Positions 1-8,822 are shown, counted from the first letter of the stretch. The stretch is DNA of 64,000 nucleotides from Rhodoferax lacus (GCF_003415675.1 NZ_QFZK01000003.1:186001-250000); one strand, 5' to 3'. Numbers and translations are program-made. The notes: generated from the sequence alone by a model not told the origin.

Positions 1-684
1 GTCTACATGGTGATGAACTACCTGGAAGGCGCCGCCCTGCAGGACTTCATCGTCACCGCCCGCGAACTCAAGCAGACCAAGGTGTTCCGCGAGTCCACCA
101 TCCGTTCGCTGTTTGATGAAATATTGCGCGGGTTGCGCATCGTGCACCAGCACAAGATGCTGCACCTGGACATCAAGCCCGCCAATGTGTTCATCACCGA
201 CGACAACAAGTCCGTGCTGATTGACTTCGGCGCCGCCCGCGAGGTGCTGAGCAAGGAAGGCAACTTCATTCGCCCCATGTACACGCCGGGCTTTGCCGCC
301 CCCGAGATGTACCGGCGCGACTCCTCCATGGGCCCCTGGACCGACATTTACGCCATTGGCGCCTGCATGTATGCCTGCATGCAGGGCTATCCGCCCAACG
401 AGGCGCCGCAGCGCCAGGAGAAAGACCGCATTGCCATTGCCCTGGCGCGTCTGCGCGGGGTGTACTCCGACAACCTGATCGAGGTGGTGGAGTGGTGCAT
501 GTCGCTGGACGCACTCTCCAGGCCGCAATCGGTGTTTGCCCTGCAAAAGGAACTCAGCCGCGAAGGCGAGCGCCGCTACACCAAGCTCAGCGTGGCCGAG
601 AAGGTGCGCATGCAGTTTGACAACATGGTGGCCGACACCAAGAAGCCCGTCACCATGCCCGCCATGGGCGCCAAACCCAAATGA
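1..684 (+). CDS. Serine/threonine protein kinase, C-terminal part (5' end outside window)
   Basis: Eukaryotic-like (Hanks-type) protein kinase that phosphorylates Ser/Thr on protein targets; only the last 227 residues are in the window, so the ATP-binding N-lobe is missing here. Visible are the catalytic loop HLDIKPAN (about residues 55-62 of the fragment), the DFG magnesium loop (75-77) and the APE motif (about 102-104). The catalytic loop has HLD instead of HRD, a non-RD type, often linked to activity without activation-loop phosphorylation. No membrane segment or extracellular sensor domain follows the kinase domain, so it looks cytoplasmic. Its stop overlaps the start of the PP2C phosphatase gene (ATGA), so the pair is translationally coupled and probably opposes each other on the same substrate. 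Confidence 0.9.
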   Translation, partial: VYMVMNYLEGAALQDFIVTARELKQTKVFRESTIRSLFDEILRGLRIVHQHKMLHLDIKPANVFITDDNKSVLIDFGAAREVLSKEGNFIRPMYTPGFAAPEMYRRDSSMGPWTDIYAIGACMYACMQGYPPNEAPQRQEKDRIAIALARLRGVYSDNLIEVVEWCMSLDALSRPQSVFALQKELSREGERRYTKLSVAEKVRMQFDNMVADTKKPVTMPAMGAKPK

Positions 685-1595
685 AGTTTTCGGTTTTCCA
701 GATCAGCCGCAAAGGTGGGCGCGAAAAAAACGAAGACCGCATGGGCTATTGCTATACCAATAGCTCGGCCCTGTTCCTGCTGGCCGACGGCATGGGCGGT
801 CACCCCGAAGGCGAAGTGGCGGCGCAGCTCGCCCTGCAAACCATCTCCGCCCTGTACCAGAAGGAAGCCAAGCCCGAGCTGCAGGATGTCAAGAGCTTCT
901 TCAACACCGCCATCATTGCGGCGCACCGCCAGATCCTGCGCTATGCGGCCGATGGCGGCCTGAACGATACGCCGCGCACCACCCTGGTGGCAGCCGTTGT
1001 CCAGGGAGGTGTGGCGCACTGGATGCACTGCGGCGATTCGCGCCTGTACTTTGTGCGCGATGGCGAAATGCTGGCCCGCACGCGTGACCATTCCTACCTC
1101 GAGCAGCACCAGGGCTCGTCCAAGCCGCCCACGCTGCCTGCGGGCATCAACCGCAACGTGCTCTACACCTGCCTGGGTTCACCCACCAAGCCAATCTATG
1201 AAGTCACCGGCCCGGTGCCACTGCAGCAGGGCGACAAGGTGTTGCTGTGCTCGGATGGTCTGTGGGGCAGCCTGCCGGATGTAGACATCGTCTTCCATTT
1301 GGGGCAAAAGCCGGTGTCGGTGGCCGCCCCGGAACTGGCAGAGCGTGCCCTGCTCAAGGCCGGAGCCAGCAGCGACAACGTCACCTTGGTGGCCATGGAG
1401 TGGGAAACGCCGGACGTGTTCGAGTCCACACGCGGCAGCATCTCCACCGAGAACATGGACAACGCGGTGTTTGCCTCGACCGTGCAGACGGGCTCTCTGG
1501 ATGCGTCGGATGACGATCTGGACGACGCCGCCATTGAGCGCTCGATTGCCGAAATCAACGCAGCCATACGCCGCACCGCCACCCGCAAGTCCTAG
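681..1595 (+). CDS. PP2C-family Ser/Thr protein phosphatase
   Basis: Metal-dependent phosphoprotein phosphatase of 304 residues. The PP2C signature residues are present: NED near residues 17-19, ADGMGGH (about 35-41), CGDSR (about 117-121) and SDGLWG (about 191-196), which supply the aspartates that bind the two metal ions. The C-terminal 60 residues after the phosphatase core are acidic and low in conserved features. There is no transmembrane segment, so it is a cytoplasmic enzyme. The ATG overlaps the stop of the kinase gene, and the gene is 40 bases ahead of rph on the same strand. Its likely role is to reverse the phosphorylation made by the adjacent kinase; the substrate is unknown. Confidence 0.93.
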   Translation: MKFSVFQISRKGGREKNEDRMGYCYTNSSALFLLADGMGGHPEGEVAAQLALQTISALYQKEAKPELQDVKSFFNTAIIAAHRQILRYAADGGLNDTPRTTLVAAVVQGGVAHWMHCGDSRLYFVRDGEMLARTRDHSYLEQHQGSSKPPTLPAGINRNVLYTCLGSPTKPIYEVTGPVPLQQGDKVLLCSDGLWGSLPDVDIVFHLGQKPVSVAAPELAERALLKAGASSDNVTLVAMEWETPDVFESTRGSISTENMDNAVFASTVQTGSLDASDDDLDDAAIERSIAEINAAIRRTATRKS

Positions 1596-1635
1596 CCTCG
1601 GGCGGCTTGCTGCTTTTTCAAAAAGAGAGTTTGTC

Positions 1636-2364
1636 ATGACCGCATTCACGCGCACCCAGAACCGTGCCGCCAACGCCCTGCGTCCGATCAAGATCACCCG
1701 CGGCTACACCGTGCATGCCGAGGGCTCGGTGTTGATTGAGTTTGGCGCCACCAAAGTGTTGTGCACTGCCTCCGTGGAAGAAAAAGTGCCGCCGCACAAG
1801 CGTGGCAGCGGCGAGGGCTGGGTTACCGCCGAATACGGCATGCTGCCGCGCGCCACGCACACCCGCAGCGACCGCGAGGCCGCGCGTGGCAAGCAAAGCG
1901 GGCGCACCCAGGAAATCCAGCGCCTGATCGGCCGCTCGCTGCGCGCCGTGTTTGACCTGAAGCTGCTGGGCGAGCGCACGATCCAGCTCGACTGCGATGT
2001 GCTGCAGGCCGACGGCGGCACCCGCACTGCCGCCATCACCGGCGCCTTTGTGGCGGCGCAAGATGCCGTCAATGGCCTGCTGGCCAAGGGCAAGATTGCG
2101 CAGTCGCCCATCACCGCGCCTGTGGCCGCCATCTCCGTGGGCATTGTGGATGGCACACCGCTCTTGGACCTGGAATACGTGGAAGACTCCGCCTGCGACA
2201 CCGACATGAATGTGGTGATGACGGGTGCTGGCCATTTTGTGGAAGTGCAGGGCACAGCCGAAGGCGTGGCCTTCAGCCGCGCCGAGATGACGGCCCTGCT
2301 GGACCTGGCTGAAAAAGGCATTGGCGAGCTCATGGTCCTGCAACAGCAGGCGCTGGCTGCCTGA
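1636..2364 (+). CDS. rph: Ribonuclease PH
   Basis: Phosphorolytic 3'-5' exoribonuclease that trims the 3' ends of tRNA precursors, using phosphate and releasing nucleoside diphosphates. The 242-residue protein has the usual length and is recognisable throughout: an N-terminal R-rich segment, the [14 protein letters not shown] stretch, the [22 protein letters not shown] core and the D-x-D near [10 protein letters not shown] that binds metal. The reading frame is open far upstream inside the PP2C gene, but the ATG at 1636 gives the expected N-terminus and follows a GAGAG-type ribosome site. It is followed by rdgB, a very common neighbour in betaproteobacteria. Confidence 0.97.
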   Translation: MTAFTRTQNRAANALRPIKITRGYTVHAEGSVLIEFGATKVLCTASVEEKVPPHKRGSGEGWVTAEYGMLPRATHTRSDREAARGKQSGRTQEIQRLIGRSLRAVFDLKLLGERTIQLDCDVLQADGGTRTAAITGAFVAAQDAVNGLLAKGKIAQSPITAPVAAISVGIVDGTPLLDLEYVEDSACDTDMNVVMTGAGHFVEVQGTAEGVAFSRAEMTALLDLAEKGIGELMVLQQQALAA

Positions 2365-2378
2365 GGTTGGGGGCGCCC

Positions 2379-2993
2379 ATGAAAATCGTCCTGGCCTCCA
2401 ACAATGCAGGCAAGCTGGCCGAGCTGCAGGCCCTGTTCGGCCCGCTGGGCTGCACCCTGATTGCGCAAAGTGACTTGGGTGTGCCCGAGTCCCCCGAGCC
2501 TTACAAGACCTTTGTGGAAAACGCCTTGGCCAAGGCCCGCAATGCGGCCCAGCACACCGGCTTGCCCGCGCTGGCCGATGACGCCGGCCTGTGCGTGGAC
2601 CATTTTGGCGGCCTGCCCGGTGTAGACACCGCTTACTACGCCACGCAGTTCGGCTACCCCAAGGGCGATGCCAACAACGTGATTGCCCTGCTGGAGCAGA
2701 TGCGCGGCGTGGAAAATCGCCGCGCCGCCTTGGTCAGCACCCTGGTGGCGGTGCGCGCGCCCTATGACCCGGAGCCGCTGATTGCCATGGGCCGGGCCGA
2801 AGGCCTGCTGACCCAGGAGCCCGTCGGCAGCAACGGCTTTGGCTTTGATCCGGTGGTGTGGATTGCCGAGTTCGGCCAGACCTTTGCGCAGCTGCCGGTG
2901 GAAGTGAAGAACGCCAACAGCCACCGCGGCCGCGCCGCCAAAATCATGGTGCAGCTGATGCGCACGCAATGGTTGCATGTTGCTGCCCAATAG
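2379..2993 (+). CDS. rdgB: RdgB/HAM1 non-canonical purine NTP pyrophosphatase
   Basis: Hydrolyses dITP, ITP and XTP to the monophosphates, keeping deaminated purines out of DNA and RNA. The 204-residue protein starts with the family hallmark MKIVLASNNAGKLAEL (substrate lysine), then DDAGL (metal/catalytic acid), GVDTAYYA, SNGFGFDP and NSHRGRA near the end, all in the expected order. An upstream TTG at 2367 is in frame, but the ATG at 2379 gives the canonical N-terminus and sits behind a G-rich ribosome site. It lies 14 bases after rph and 15 bases before hemW, so the three are probably one transcript. Confidence 0.97.
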   Translation: MKIVLASNNAGKLAELQALFGPLGCTLIAQSDLGVPESPEPYKTFVENALAKARNAAQHTGLPALADDAGLCVDHFGGLPGVDTAYYATQFGYPKGDANNVIALLEQMRGVENRRAALVSTLVAVRAPYDPEPLIAMGRAEGLLTQEPVGSNGFGFDPVVWIAEFGQTFAQLPVEVKNANSHRGRAAKIMVQLMRTQWLHVAAQ

Positions 2994-3008
2994 GCACTGA
3001 AGCGTCCC

Positions 3009-4247
3009 GTGTCCATCATCCCCATCGCACCCGCGGCCGAAGGCCAGGCGCCCGCGCCGCGGCACGACATCCAGCACTACCTGCGCCCGGGCAGCCTGCA
3101 GCTCGCGGCCCTGCCGCCCCTAAGCCTCTACATCCACCTGCCCTGGTGCCTCAAAAAATGCCCGTACTGCGACTTCAACTCGCATGCCCAAGGGCAGGAC
3201 GGCCTGCCTGAGCAGAGGTACATCGATGCGCTGGTGGCTGACCTGGATGCCTCGCTGCCTCTGATCTGGGGCCGTACCGTGCACAGCATCTTCATAGGCG
3301 GGGGCACACCCAGTTTGTTTTCCCCAGCGTCCATTGACCGGCTGCTGGGCGACATCCGCGCGCGCCTTCGCCTGGAGCCGGACTGTGAGATCACGCTGGA
3401 GGCCAATCCCGGCACCTTCGAGAAGGACCGCTTCCGTGCCTTCCGCCAGGCTGGTGTGACGCGGCTCTCCATCGGCGTGCAAAGCTTTGACGATGACCAT
3501 TTGCGCGCCTTGGGCCGGGTGCATGACAGTGCGCAGGCCCGCGCTGCGGTGGAAGAGGCGGCACAGGCCTTTGACACTTTCAACCTGGACATCATGTATG
3601 CCTTGCCCGGCCAGACGCTGGAGCAGGCCGCTTTGGACATAGACACGGCCTTGCAATACAAGCCGCCACACATCTCCATCTACCACCTCACCATCGAGGC
3701 CAACACCGTGTTTGCCAAGTACCCGCCGGTGGTGCCCGAAGACGACGCGGCCTATGCCATGCTGGACCAGATCACCGAGCGCACCGAAGCCGCCGGGCTG
3801 GAGCGCTACGAAGTCTCGGCCTATGCGGCCCAAGGCCACCGCTGCTGGCACAACCTCAACTACTGGCAGTTTGGCGACTACCTGGGCCTGGGCGCGGGCG
3901 CGCACGGCAAGCTTACTTTTGCCCACCGCGTCATACGCCAGGTGCGCTTTCGCGACCCGGCGCGCTACATGCACGAGGCCCTGCAGGGCAACGCCGTGGC
4001 CAGCGAGGACGAAGTGGCGCGCGCCGACCTGGCCTTTGAGTACATGCTGGGCGCGCTGCGCCTTCGCCACGGCTTTGGCCTGCGCGACTTCGGCGAGCGC
4101 ACCGGTTTGCCCATCACTGCCATCCAGGCCGCCCTGCAGGAGGCAGAGAAGAAGGGCCTGGTCGAGCGCGACTTTGCGCGCGTGCGCCCCACGGTGCGGG
4201 GCTTCGATTTTTTGAGTGACTTGCAGACCCTTTTCCTGTCCAATTGA
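3009..4247 (+). CDS. hemW: Radical SAM protein HemW (haem chaperone)
   Basis: Oxygen-independent-coproporphyrinogen-oxidase-like protein now understood as a haem chaperone. The 412-residue sequence has the radical SAM iron-sulfur motif CLKKCPYC (CxxxCxxC, about residues 46-53), the glycine-rich SAM site IGGGTPSLF (about 97-105) and the C-terminal HemN domain with a winged-helix-like end. It begins with GTG at 3009, giving a 35-40 residue extension before the barrel. HemW differs from true HemN in lacking the extra N-terminal cysteine used by the oxidase, and I see only the three-Cys motif here. It closes the rph-rdgB-hemW group. Confidence 0.93.
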   Translation: MSIIPIAPAAEGQAPAPRHDIQHYLRPGSLQLAALPPLSLYIHLPWCLKKCPYCDFNSHAQGQDGLPEQRYIDALVADLDASLPLIWGRTVHSIFIGGGTPSLFSPASIDRLLGDIRARLRLEPDCEITLEANPGTFEKDRFRAFRQAGVTRLSIGVQSFDDDHLRALGRVHDSAQARAAVEEAAQAFDTFNLDIMYALPGQTLEQAALDIDTALQYKPPHISIYHLTIEANTVFAKYPPVVPEDDAAYAMLDQITERTEAAGLERYEVSAYAAQGHRCWHNLNYWQFGDYLGLGAGAHGKLTFAHRVIRQVRFRDPARYMHEALQGNAVASEDEVARADLAFEYMLGALRLRHGFGLRDFGERTGLPITAIQAALQEAEKKGLVERDFARVRPTVRGFDFLSDLQTLFLSN

Positions 4248-4315
4248 TGCACAACCCAACGCAGCGGGGCTGCGCTTGGGCAGGCGCACACTGGCGTTGA
4301 AATAGGGGGCTACAC

Positions 4316-5017
4316 ATGTTCTCGGTCTATGGCAAGGCGGGTCGCCTGTTTCGGGGCTCCATGGAGGAGCTGCGCAAGATCGGCCCCACCGCTGCCATCA
4401 GCCGCAGTCACCGCATTGCCGGTGTGGGGCGCGAGATGCTGGACGTGGGCCTGTCGGCCATGGCCGATGCCGTCTACGGCACAGGTGCTGGCCACAAGCA
4501 GGCCGCACGCAGCAGGCCCGATGTGGCCCACCGCGAAGCCATGGCAGCCTACGCACAAACCGCCAGCAACCAGCCAGCGCGCCACCCCTTGACGCTGGTG
4601 CGCGACATCATGAGCGCCAGTGCCATCACCCTGCAGGAAGACGCCACCGTGGCCCAGGCCTGGGACCTGCTGGCCGCACACCAGCTGGGCCAGGCGCCGG
4701 TGGTGGATGCGTCGGGCGTTCTGGTGGGCCTGCTGACGCGGGCCGAGCTGATGCCCCCGGACCGCCTGCCTGGCTCCGGCGCCCATGCCCTGGTGTGGCA
4801 GGCGCTGATGATGCAAAGCGTGGCCGACCTGATGTGGACCCCGGTGCCCAGCGTGGCCCCCGAGACCGACATCCGCCGCCTGGCGCGCGTGCTGCTGGAT
4901 ACCGGCCTGCCGGGTTTGCCGGTAGTGGACGAGCAGGGCCGTGTCACGGCCTTTGTGTCACGCACCGACATCCTGGGTGCCGTGGTGGGCGACCCGCCAC
5001 TGGACTTGTGGACCTAG
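4316..5017 (+). CDS. CBS-domain-pair protein
   Basis: Cytoplasmic protein of 233 residues with two CBS domains forming a Bateman module that probably senses an adenine nucleotide. The first CBS repeat spans about residues 97-142 (starting at DIMSASAITL) and the second about 167-216 (DLMWTPVPSVAPETD), each ending in the typical VVD..G.. strand-turn. The first 90 residues are basic and of unknown function, with no catalytic domain. Comparable CBS-only proteins are common in Burkholderiales; the partner it regulates cannot be deduced here. The gene ends in a four-base overlap with the convergent DUF3443 gene. Confidence 0.85.
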   Translation: MFSVYGKAGRLFRGSMEELRKIGPTAAISRSHRIAGVGREMLDVGLSAMADAVYGTGAGHKQAARSRPDVAHREAMAAYAQTASNQPARHPLTLVRDIMSASAITLQEDATVAQAWDLLAAHQLGQAPVVDASGVLVGLLTRAELMPPDRLPGSGAHALVWQALMMQSVADLMWTPVPSVAPETDIRRLARVLLDTGLPGLPVVDEQGRVTAFVSRTDILGAVVGDPPLDLWT

Positions 5018-6381
5018 TTGGTGGTGAAGGCGTTGAAGGGCCCGTTCAGGGTTCCCGTGCCGGTGTTGACGCTCTTGCCTTCGATCACGGTGTAAACGGT
5101 GCGGCCAAAGAAGAAGGGCAGGCCCCAGTCAAAGGTGCAGCCACCCACAGGGCAGGGGCTGATGGGTTCGCCCCCCATGTTTCCACCCAGGTTGCTGAAT
5201 GCGAAGTGGGTGCTCTGGCTGAACAAGGTGTCTGCGCTGGAGATCGAAAAGCTGACACTGGCACTGGACGTCGCCGTCTGCATGCGGGCCGTCAGGTTTT
5301 GCGTGCTGCCGGGGCAATAGAAGTCATTGCTTGCAAGGCGGCAGGTGCCTGCCAGTACGGAGGGCGCTGGATCATTGAAATAGAGTCCGTTGGAGCCGCT
5401 GTCCAAAAAGCTGCTGGCATAGCTCACACCCCGGTACACCGTGGTGAAGTTGCCCTGCGCGTTGACCGGTATGACGCTGGCTTGGTTCAGGCGGTTGTTG
5501 GCCTGCGTGCCCACGCCGAAGATCAGATAGCCCTGCGCACTTGAGACGCCGGTGGCCGTGCCGCCACTGTTGCTTGTGGGCAGTGCGGGCAACTGGATCA
5601 CCACACCGTTGTTGTTGCCGGAGACAAACAGGCTGACCGGGTTCTGCACCTGCTGGGCGGGGAGGGGGTAGCGCCGCACCCCTGTTAAGCCTGTGAGCTC
5701 GCAGCCAGTGGCAGGCGAGGCGCAGTCGTAATAGTGTTGCCTGTCGCTGGCAAACAGGCCTACGCCCAGAATGCCATTGGCAGTGAGCATTTGGGTGTTG
5801 TTGGATGCATTGGTGGACGTGGCCAGCAAAGGCGCCCCGGTGCAGGCCGCGGGGATGCTGGCATGGCCGGCATCCATAAGCTGCACCGGTACCGCAGGCG
5901 CGCGCTCCACCCCCACACCCGAGAACGCCAATTGGCCCCCCATTTCCACGTCGGCCACTTTGACACTCCCCCAGGCCAGGGTGTTGAGAAATTGCGCGCA
6001 CTCCGAGATGGTCGAGCTGCTGCCGATGGTGTGGGCGGGCAGGGTGATGGCGGCATTCACCTGGCTGGCAAACAGGCGCAAGCCGGTGGAGCCAGTATCC
6101 ACCAACACATTGTCGATGGTGGTGCAGCGGCGGGTATTGGGCTCGCACACCCGGACCGATACATAGGGCATGTTGACATTGGCGCCCGGCCCGGCTTGGA
6201 CCAGCAGGGCAGCCACATTGGAATCACTCAGCAAAGCCGGGCTGGCCGGGAAGGTGGCGACCACGGCGCTGCTGCTGGAGCCGCCGCCACCACCACACGA
6301 GGCCAAAAATCCAGACAGGAACACGGCTGCCAGACCGCTGGCAGAGCGCCACACGCTGCGCTGCAATCGATGGGGCTGCAC
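5014..6381 (-). CDS. DUF3443 lipoprotein with pepsin-like motif series, copy 1
   Basis: Predicted exported lipoprotein of 455 residues: signal peptide with lipobox LASC (Cys29) followed by a Gly/Ser linker. It belongs to DUF3443, a family I know mainly from Burkholderiales with no assigned function. I read in it an ordered set of motifs that matches pepsin-family (A1) aspartic proteases: DTGSTG (95-100), NGILGVGLF (202-210), YLIFGVG (285-291), DSGSNG (327-332) and LPFFFGRTVYTVIEG (421-435). Two D-T/S-G loops in one chain are what a bilobal aspartic protease needs; the activity is an inference. It starts with GTG one base inside the stop of the preceding DUF2844 gene and is the last gene of a four-gene minus-strand run. 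Confidence 0.82.
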   Translation of the reverse strand: MQPHRLQRSVWRSASGLAAVFLSGFLASCGGGGGSSSSAVVATFPASPALLSDSNVAALLVQAGPGANVNMPYVSVRVCEPNTRRCTTIDNVLVDTGSTGLRLFASQVNAAITLPAHTIGSSSTISECAQFLNTLAWGSVKVADVEMGGQLAFSGVGVERAPAVPVQLMDAGHASIPAACTGAPLLATSTNASNNTQMLTANGILGVGLFASDRQHYYDCASPATGCELTGLTGVRRYPLPAQQVQNPVSLFVSGNNNGVVIQLPALPTSNSGGTATGVSSAQGYLIFGVGTQANNRLNQASVIPVNAQGNFTTVYRGVSYASSFLDSGSNGLYFNDPAPSVLAGTCRLASNDFYCPGSTQNLTARMQTATSSASVSFSISSADTLFSQSTHFAFSNLGGNMGGEPISPCPVGGCTFDWGLPFFFGRTVYTVIEGKSVNTGTGTLNGPFNAFTTN

Positions 6382-6866
6382 TAGCGGATGTCCTGTGCGC
6401 TCAGACGCGCTGGCAACTGTCCTGGCAAAAAGGCGCGGCCTGCAAAAGAGCCCATCCTGCCGCCTGACTCAATCACCAGCGTGGCGCCCTGCACGCTGAC
6501 GCCCCGCTTTTGCTGGCGTACGGCATCGGCGTAACTGGAAAAATGCGTGCCCAGCAGGCGCGCAAAGTCCGGCAATGTGGGCCCGTCCCAGCCCACCGCA
6601 AACACCAGGCCGTTGGCGTCTGCATACTGGCGTACGGTGACACCTTGGGGCAGCGTATGGGTAAACAGCGTGGCACCGCTGGCCAGCGTGGTCTGACTGG
6701 CGCTGGCGCCCCAGGCTTGTTGATCGGCCTGAACCGAGGCCAGGTCGCCACCCAGCTTGGCCCAGCAGGAGGTGCAACACAGCAGGCCCAAAAGCGCGCA
6801 GCCCAGTGCGCTTGCCAGCCGCATTGCAGAAGAATGTGTGAATGTATTTTGTAGCTTGAAAGCCAT
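6381..6866 (-). CDS. DUF2844 exported protein, copy 1
   Basis: Small exported protein of DUF2844, of unknown function, that recurs next to DUF3443 genes. The frame is open to 6920, but ATG at 6866 or, to give a clean signal peptide, ATG at 6824 are better starts; from the latter, a hydrophobic stretch ending CTSCWA is followed by the mature start KLGGDLASVQAD. The mature part shares with the second copy the pattern LGGxLxSVxADQQA, GVTxRQYxxANGxVFxVGWxGPxLPDFxRLLGxHF and the ending L..DIR. No catalytic motif is visible. The tight coupling with DUF3443 suggests a propeptide, chaperone or inhibitor-like partner, but that is speculation. Confidence 0.75.
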   Translation of the reverse strand: MAFKLQNTFTHSSAMRLASALGCALLGLLCCTSCWAKLGGDLASVQADQQAWGASASQTTLASGATLFTHTLPQGVTVRQYADANGLVFAVGWDGPTLPDFARLLGTHFSSYADAVRQQKRGVSVQGATLVIESGGRMGSFAGRAFLPGQLPARLSAQDIR

Positions 6867-6916
6867 ACGGTCGAGGTTACCACCAGGGTCACACGCCTTG
6901 CGCGTCGGCACAGGTT

Positions 6917-8167
6917 TCAATTGGTAAACGCGTACAGCGGACCTGTCATATTGCCTGCGACGGTGTTCACCCGGCCGCCTTCGATGACGGTGAACACCGT
7001 CCGGCCAAAAAAGAAGGGCAGGCCCCAGTCAAAGTAGCTGTCGCTGGTGGGGCCCCCCAGGTTGCTGAAGGCCACGCTCTTGCCCGATGCAAACAGCTGG
7101 GTGGCGTTGTCGATGGTGAAGGGGATGGTGGTGCTGGATGTGGCCAGCGCCACCGAGGCCTCCAAATGCATGCTGCTGCTCGGGCAGTAAAAGCCGGAAG
7201 CGCCGCGGCCACAGCTGCCCATGAACACCGCCGGGTCGTTGAAGAACAGGCCGTTGGAGCCGCTGTCAAAGAAGCTGTTTTGCATGGGCACACCACGGTA
7301 GGTGGTGGTGAAGTAGCCGGTGTAGGCGTTCACGGGCACCACGCTGGCGGCGTCGAGCTGGTTGTTGGTTTGCGTGCCCACTCCGAAAATCAGGTAACCC
7401 TGCGCCCCGCTGGCTCCCTGGCTTGGCAAGGGGGGCAACTGCACGGCCACCCCGTTGTTGTCGGTGGGGAAGTGGGCCACCGGGTTTTGCACTTGCTGGC
7501 TGGCCAGCGGATAGATCTGGCAGGCGCTGCTGGCAGCCTGGCAATTGAAGTAGAGCTGGGCATCGTTGCCAAACAGCCCCACGCCCAGAATGCCGTTGGC
7601 ATGCAGGCCCTGGGTGTTGGCCGAGGACACGGTGGACACCATGGGTGCGCTGCCACAGGCGGCTGGCATGCTGGCGTAGTCTTCCTGCATCAGCTGCACC
7701 GGTACCGAGGGCGCACGTTCGCCCCCCATCACCACATCGGCCACCTGCACCGAACCCCAGGCCACCATGCTCAGAAATTGCGCGCATTCATAGATGGTGC
7801 TGCTGGCATTGATGCTGTGGGTGGGCAGGGCCAGGGCGGGTGCGGCTTGCAGCTGGCTGGCAAACAGGCGCAAGCCGGTGGAGCCGGTGTCCAGCAACAC
7901 GTTGTCAATCGTCTTGCACCGGCTGGTGTTGGGCTGGCACACCGTGACCGAGACGTAGGGAATATTGGCGTTGCGGAAAACACTGGACTGCACCAGGACC
8001 GGCACCACATTGGCGTCCGTCAGCTTGGCCAGGCTGGGTGGAAAAGTGGCCATGGCGCTGGCCGCGGCATTGCTGCCGGTGCCACCACCACCACCGCCGC
8101 AGGCTGCCAGTGCAAGAAGCACACCGGCCCACAGCCAGCGCAGGAGTGAAAGGACAGGCAGGCGCAT
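6917..8167 (-). CDS. DUF3443 lipoprotein with pepsin-like motif series, copy 2
   Basis: Paralogue of the DUF3443 protein at 5014-6381, about 416 residues from ATG 8167 (chosen because GGGGGAG lies just upstream; an in-frame GTG at 8185 would add six residues). Lipobox LAAC (Cys23) is followed by six glycines. The same motif order is kept: DTGSTG (about 93), NGILGVGLF (about 191), YLIFGVG (about 258), DSGSNG (about 301) and LPFFFGRTVFTVIEG near the C-terminus. Preservation of both D-T/S-G loops in two diverged copies argues that they are functional. It is preceded by its own DUF2844 partner and followed by the second DUF2844-DUF3443 pair, so the arrangement is a tandem duplication of a two-gene unit. 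Confidence 0.82.
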   Translation of the reverse strand: MRLPVLSLLRWLWAGVLLALAACGGGGGGTGSNAAASAMATFPPSLAKLTDANVVPVLVQSSVFRNANIPYVSVTVCQPNTSRCKTIDNVLLDTGSTGLRLFASQLQAAPALALPTHSINASSTIYECAQFLSMVAWGSVQVADVVMGGERAPSVPVQLMQEDYASMPAACGSAPMVSTVSSANTQGLHANGILGVGLFGNDAQLYFNCQAASSACQIYPLASQQVQNPVAHFPTDNNGVAVQLPPLPSQGASGAQGYLIFGVGTQTNNQLDAASVVPVNAYTGYFTTTYRGVPMQNSFFDSGSNGLFFNDPAVFMGSCGRGASGFYCPSSSMHLEASVALATSSTTIPFTIDNATQLFASGKSVAFSNLGGPTSDSYFDWGLPFFFGRTVFTVIEGGRVNTVAGNMTGPLYAFTN

Positions 8168-8185
8168 GGTCTGGCTCCCCCTCAC

Positions 8186-8647
8186 TCAGCGAATGTCCAG
8201 ACGCGACAGCGTGGGCGGCAGCAGCCCCGGCAGCAAGGCATGCCCACTGAAGGAGCGCATCATGCCGCCCGCTTCCACAACCAGATCGGCGCTCTGGATG
8301 CTGATGTGGCGCGTGTTCTGGTGCTGTGCCTGGTCGTAGGCCGCAAAGTGCGCACCCAGCAGGCGTTTGAAGTCCGGCAGCACCGGGCCACTCCAGCCCA
8401 CGCCAAAGACGGTGCCATTGGCCCCCACGTATTGCCGGATGGTGACGCCATTGGCCTGCTGCAGCGTGTACTGCGTGGCACCTGCCAGATTGGTTTTGAG
8501 GGCGCTGCCAGCGCCGCTGGCCTGCTGGTCGGCGTAGACCGAGTCCAGCGAACCGCCCAGCCCCGCGTGTGCTGCGGCACAGAGCAGCAGGCTGATTGCA
8601 GCGAGCGCGCGCCTGCGCAACGCTGCGCATTGGTGTCTTGCAACCAT
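8186..8647 (-). CDS. DUF2844 exported protein, copy 2
   Basis: Exported protein of 153 residues of DUF2844. An Arg-rich N-terminus (RRRALAAISLLLCAAAHA) forms a signal peptide, and the mature chain begins GLGGSLDSVYADQQASG. It aligns with copy 1 (6381-6866) over its full mature length, with GVTIRQYVGANGTVFGVGWSGP as the best conserved block. It is the first gene of the DUF2844-DUF3443-DUF2844-DUF3443 run; the DUF3443 gene starts 18 bases after its stop. Function unknown. The run lies just downstream of gspF, beyond a terminator, so its products may use the type II system, but only the location suggests that. Confidence 0.75.
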   Translation of the reverse strand: MVARHQCAALRRRALAAISLLLCAAAHAGLGGSLDSVYADQQASGAGSALKTNLAGATQYTLQQANGVTIRQYVGANGTVFGVGWSGPVLPDFKRLLGAHFAAYDQAQHQNTRHISIQSADLVVEAGGMMRSFSGHALLPGLLPPTLSRLDIR

Positions 8648-8766
8648 ATGTGCAATTCCATGTATCTGAAGGCCTCTATCCGGGCATGCAGGTAACCCGT
8701 TGTTCAGAGGCCTTGCGGTCTTGATCCCTGCTGGGGATTGTCTGGAAACGCGGGGAAATGGAAGGC

Positions 8767-8793
8767 GAAAAAAAGCCCGGTAAACCGGGCCTT
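8767..8793 (-). terminator. Rho-independent terminator after gspF
   Basis: On the minus strand the sequence reads GCCCGG-TTTA-CCGGGC followed by seven T residues, a classical stem with U-tract about 30 bases downstream of the gspF stop codon. The other strand has a four-T run, so weak termination in the opposite direction is possible. Confidence 0.85.
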
Positions 8794-8822
8794 TTGTGCG
8801 ACTTGTCAGGCGCTGAAGTTTG

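Noticed and set aside
1345..1635. In-frame upstream extension of rph into the PP2C gene
   Set aside because: Translation of this part is out of frame with PP2C and has no RNase PH similarity; ATG 1636 gives the canonical start.
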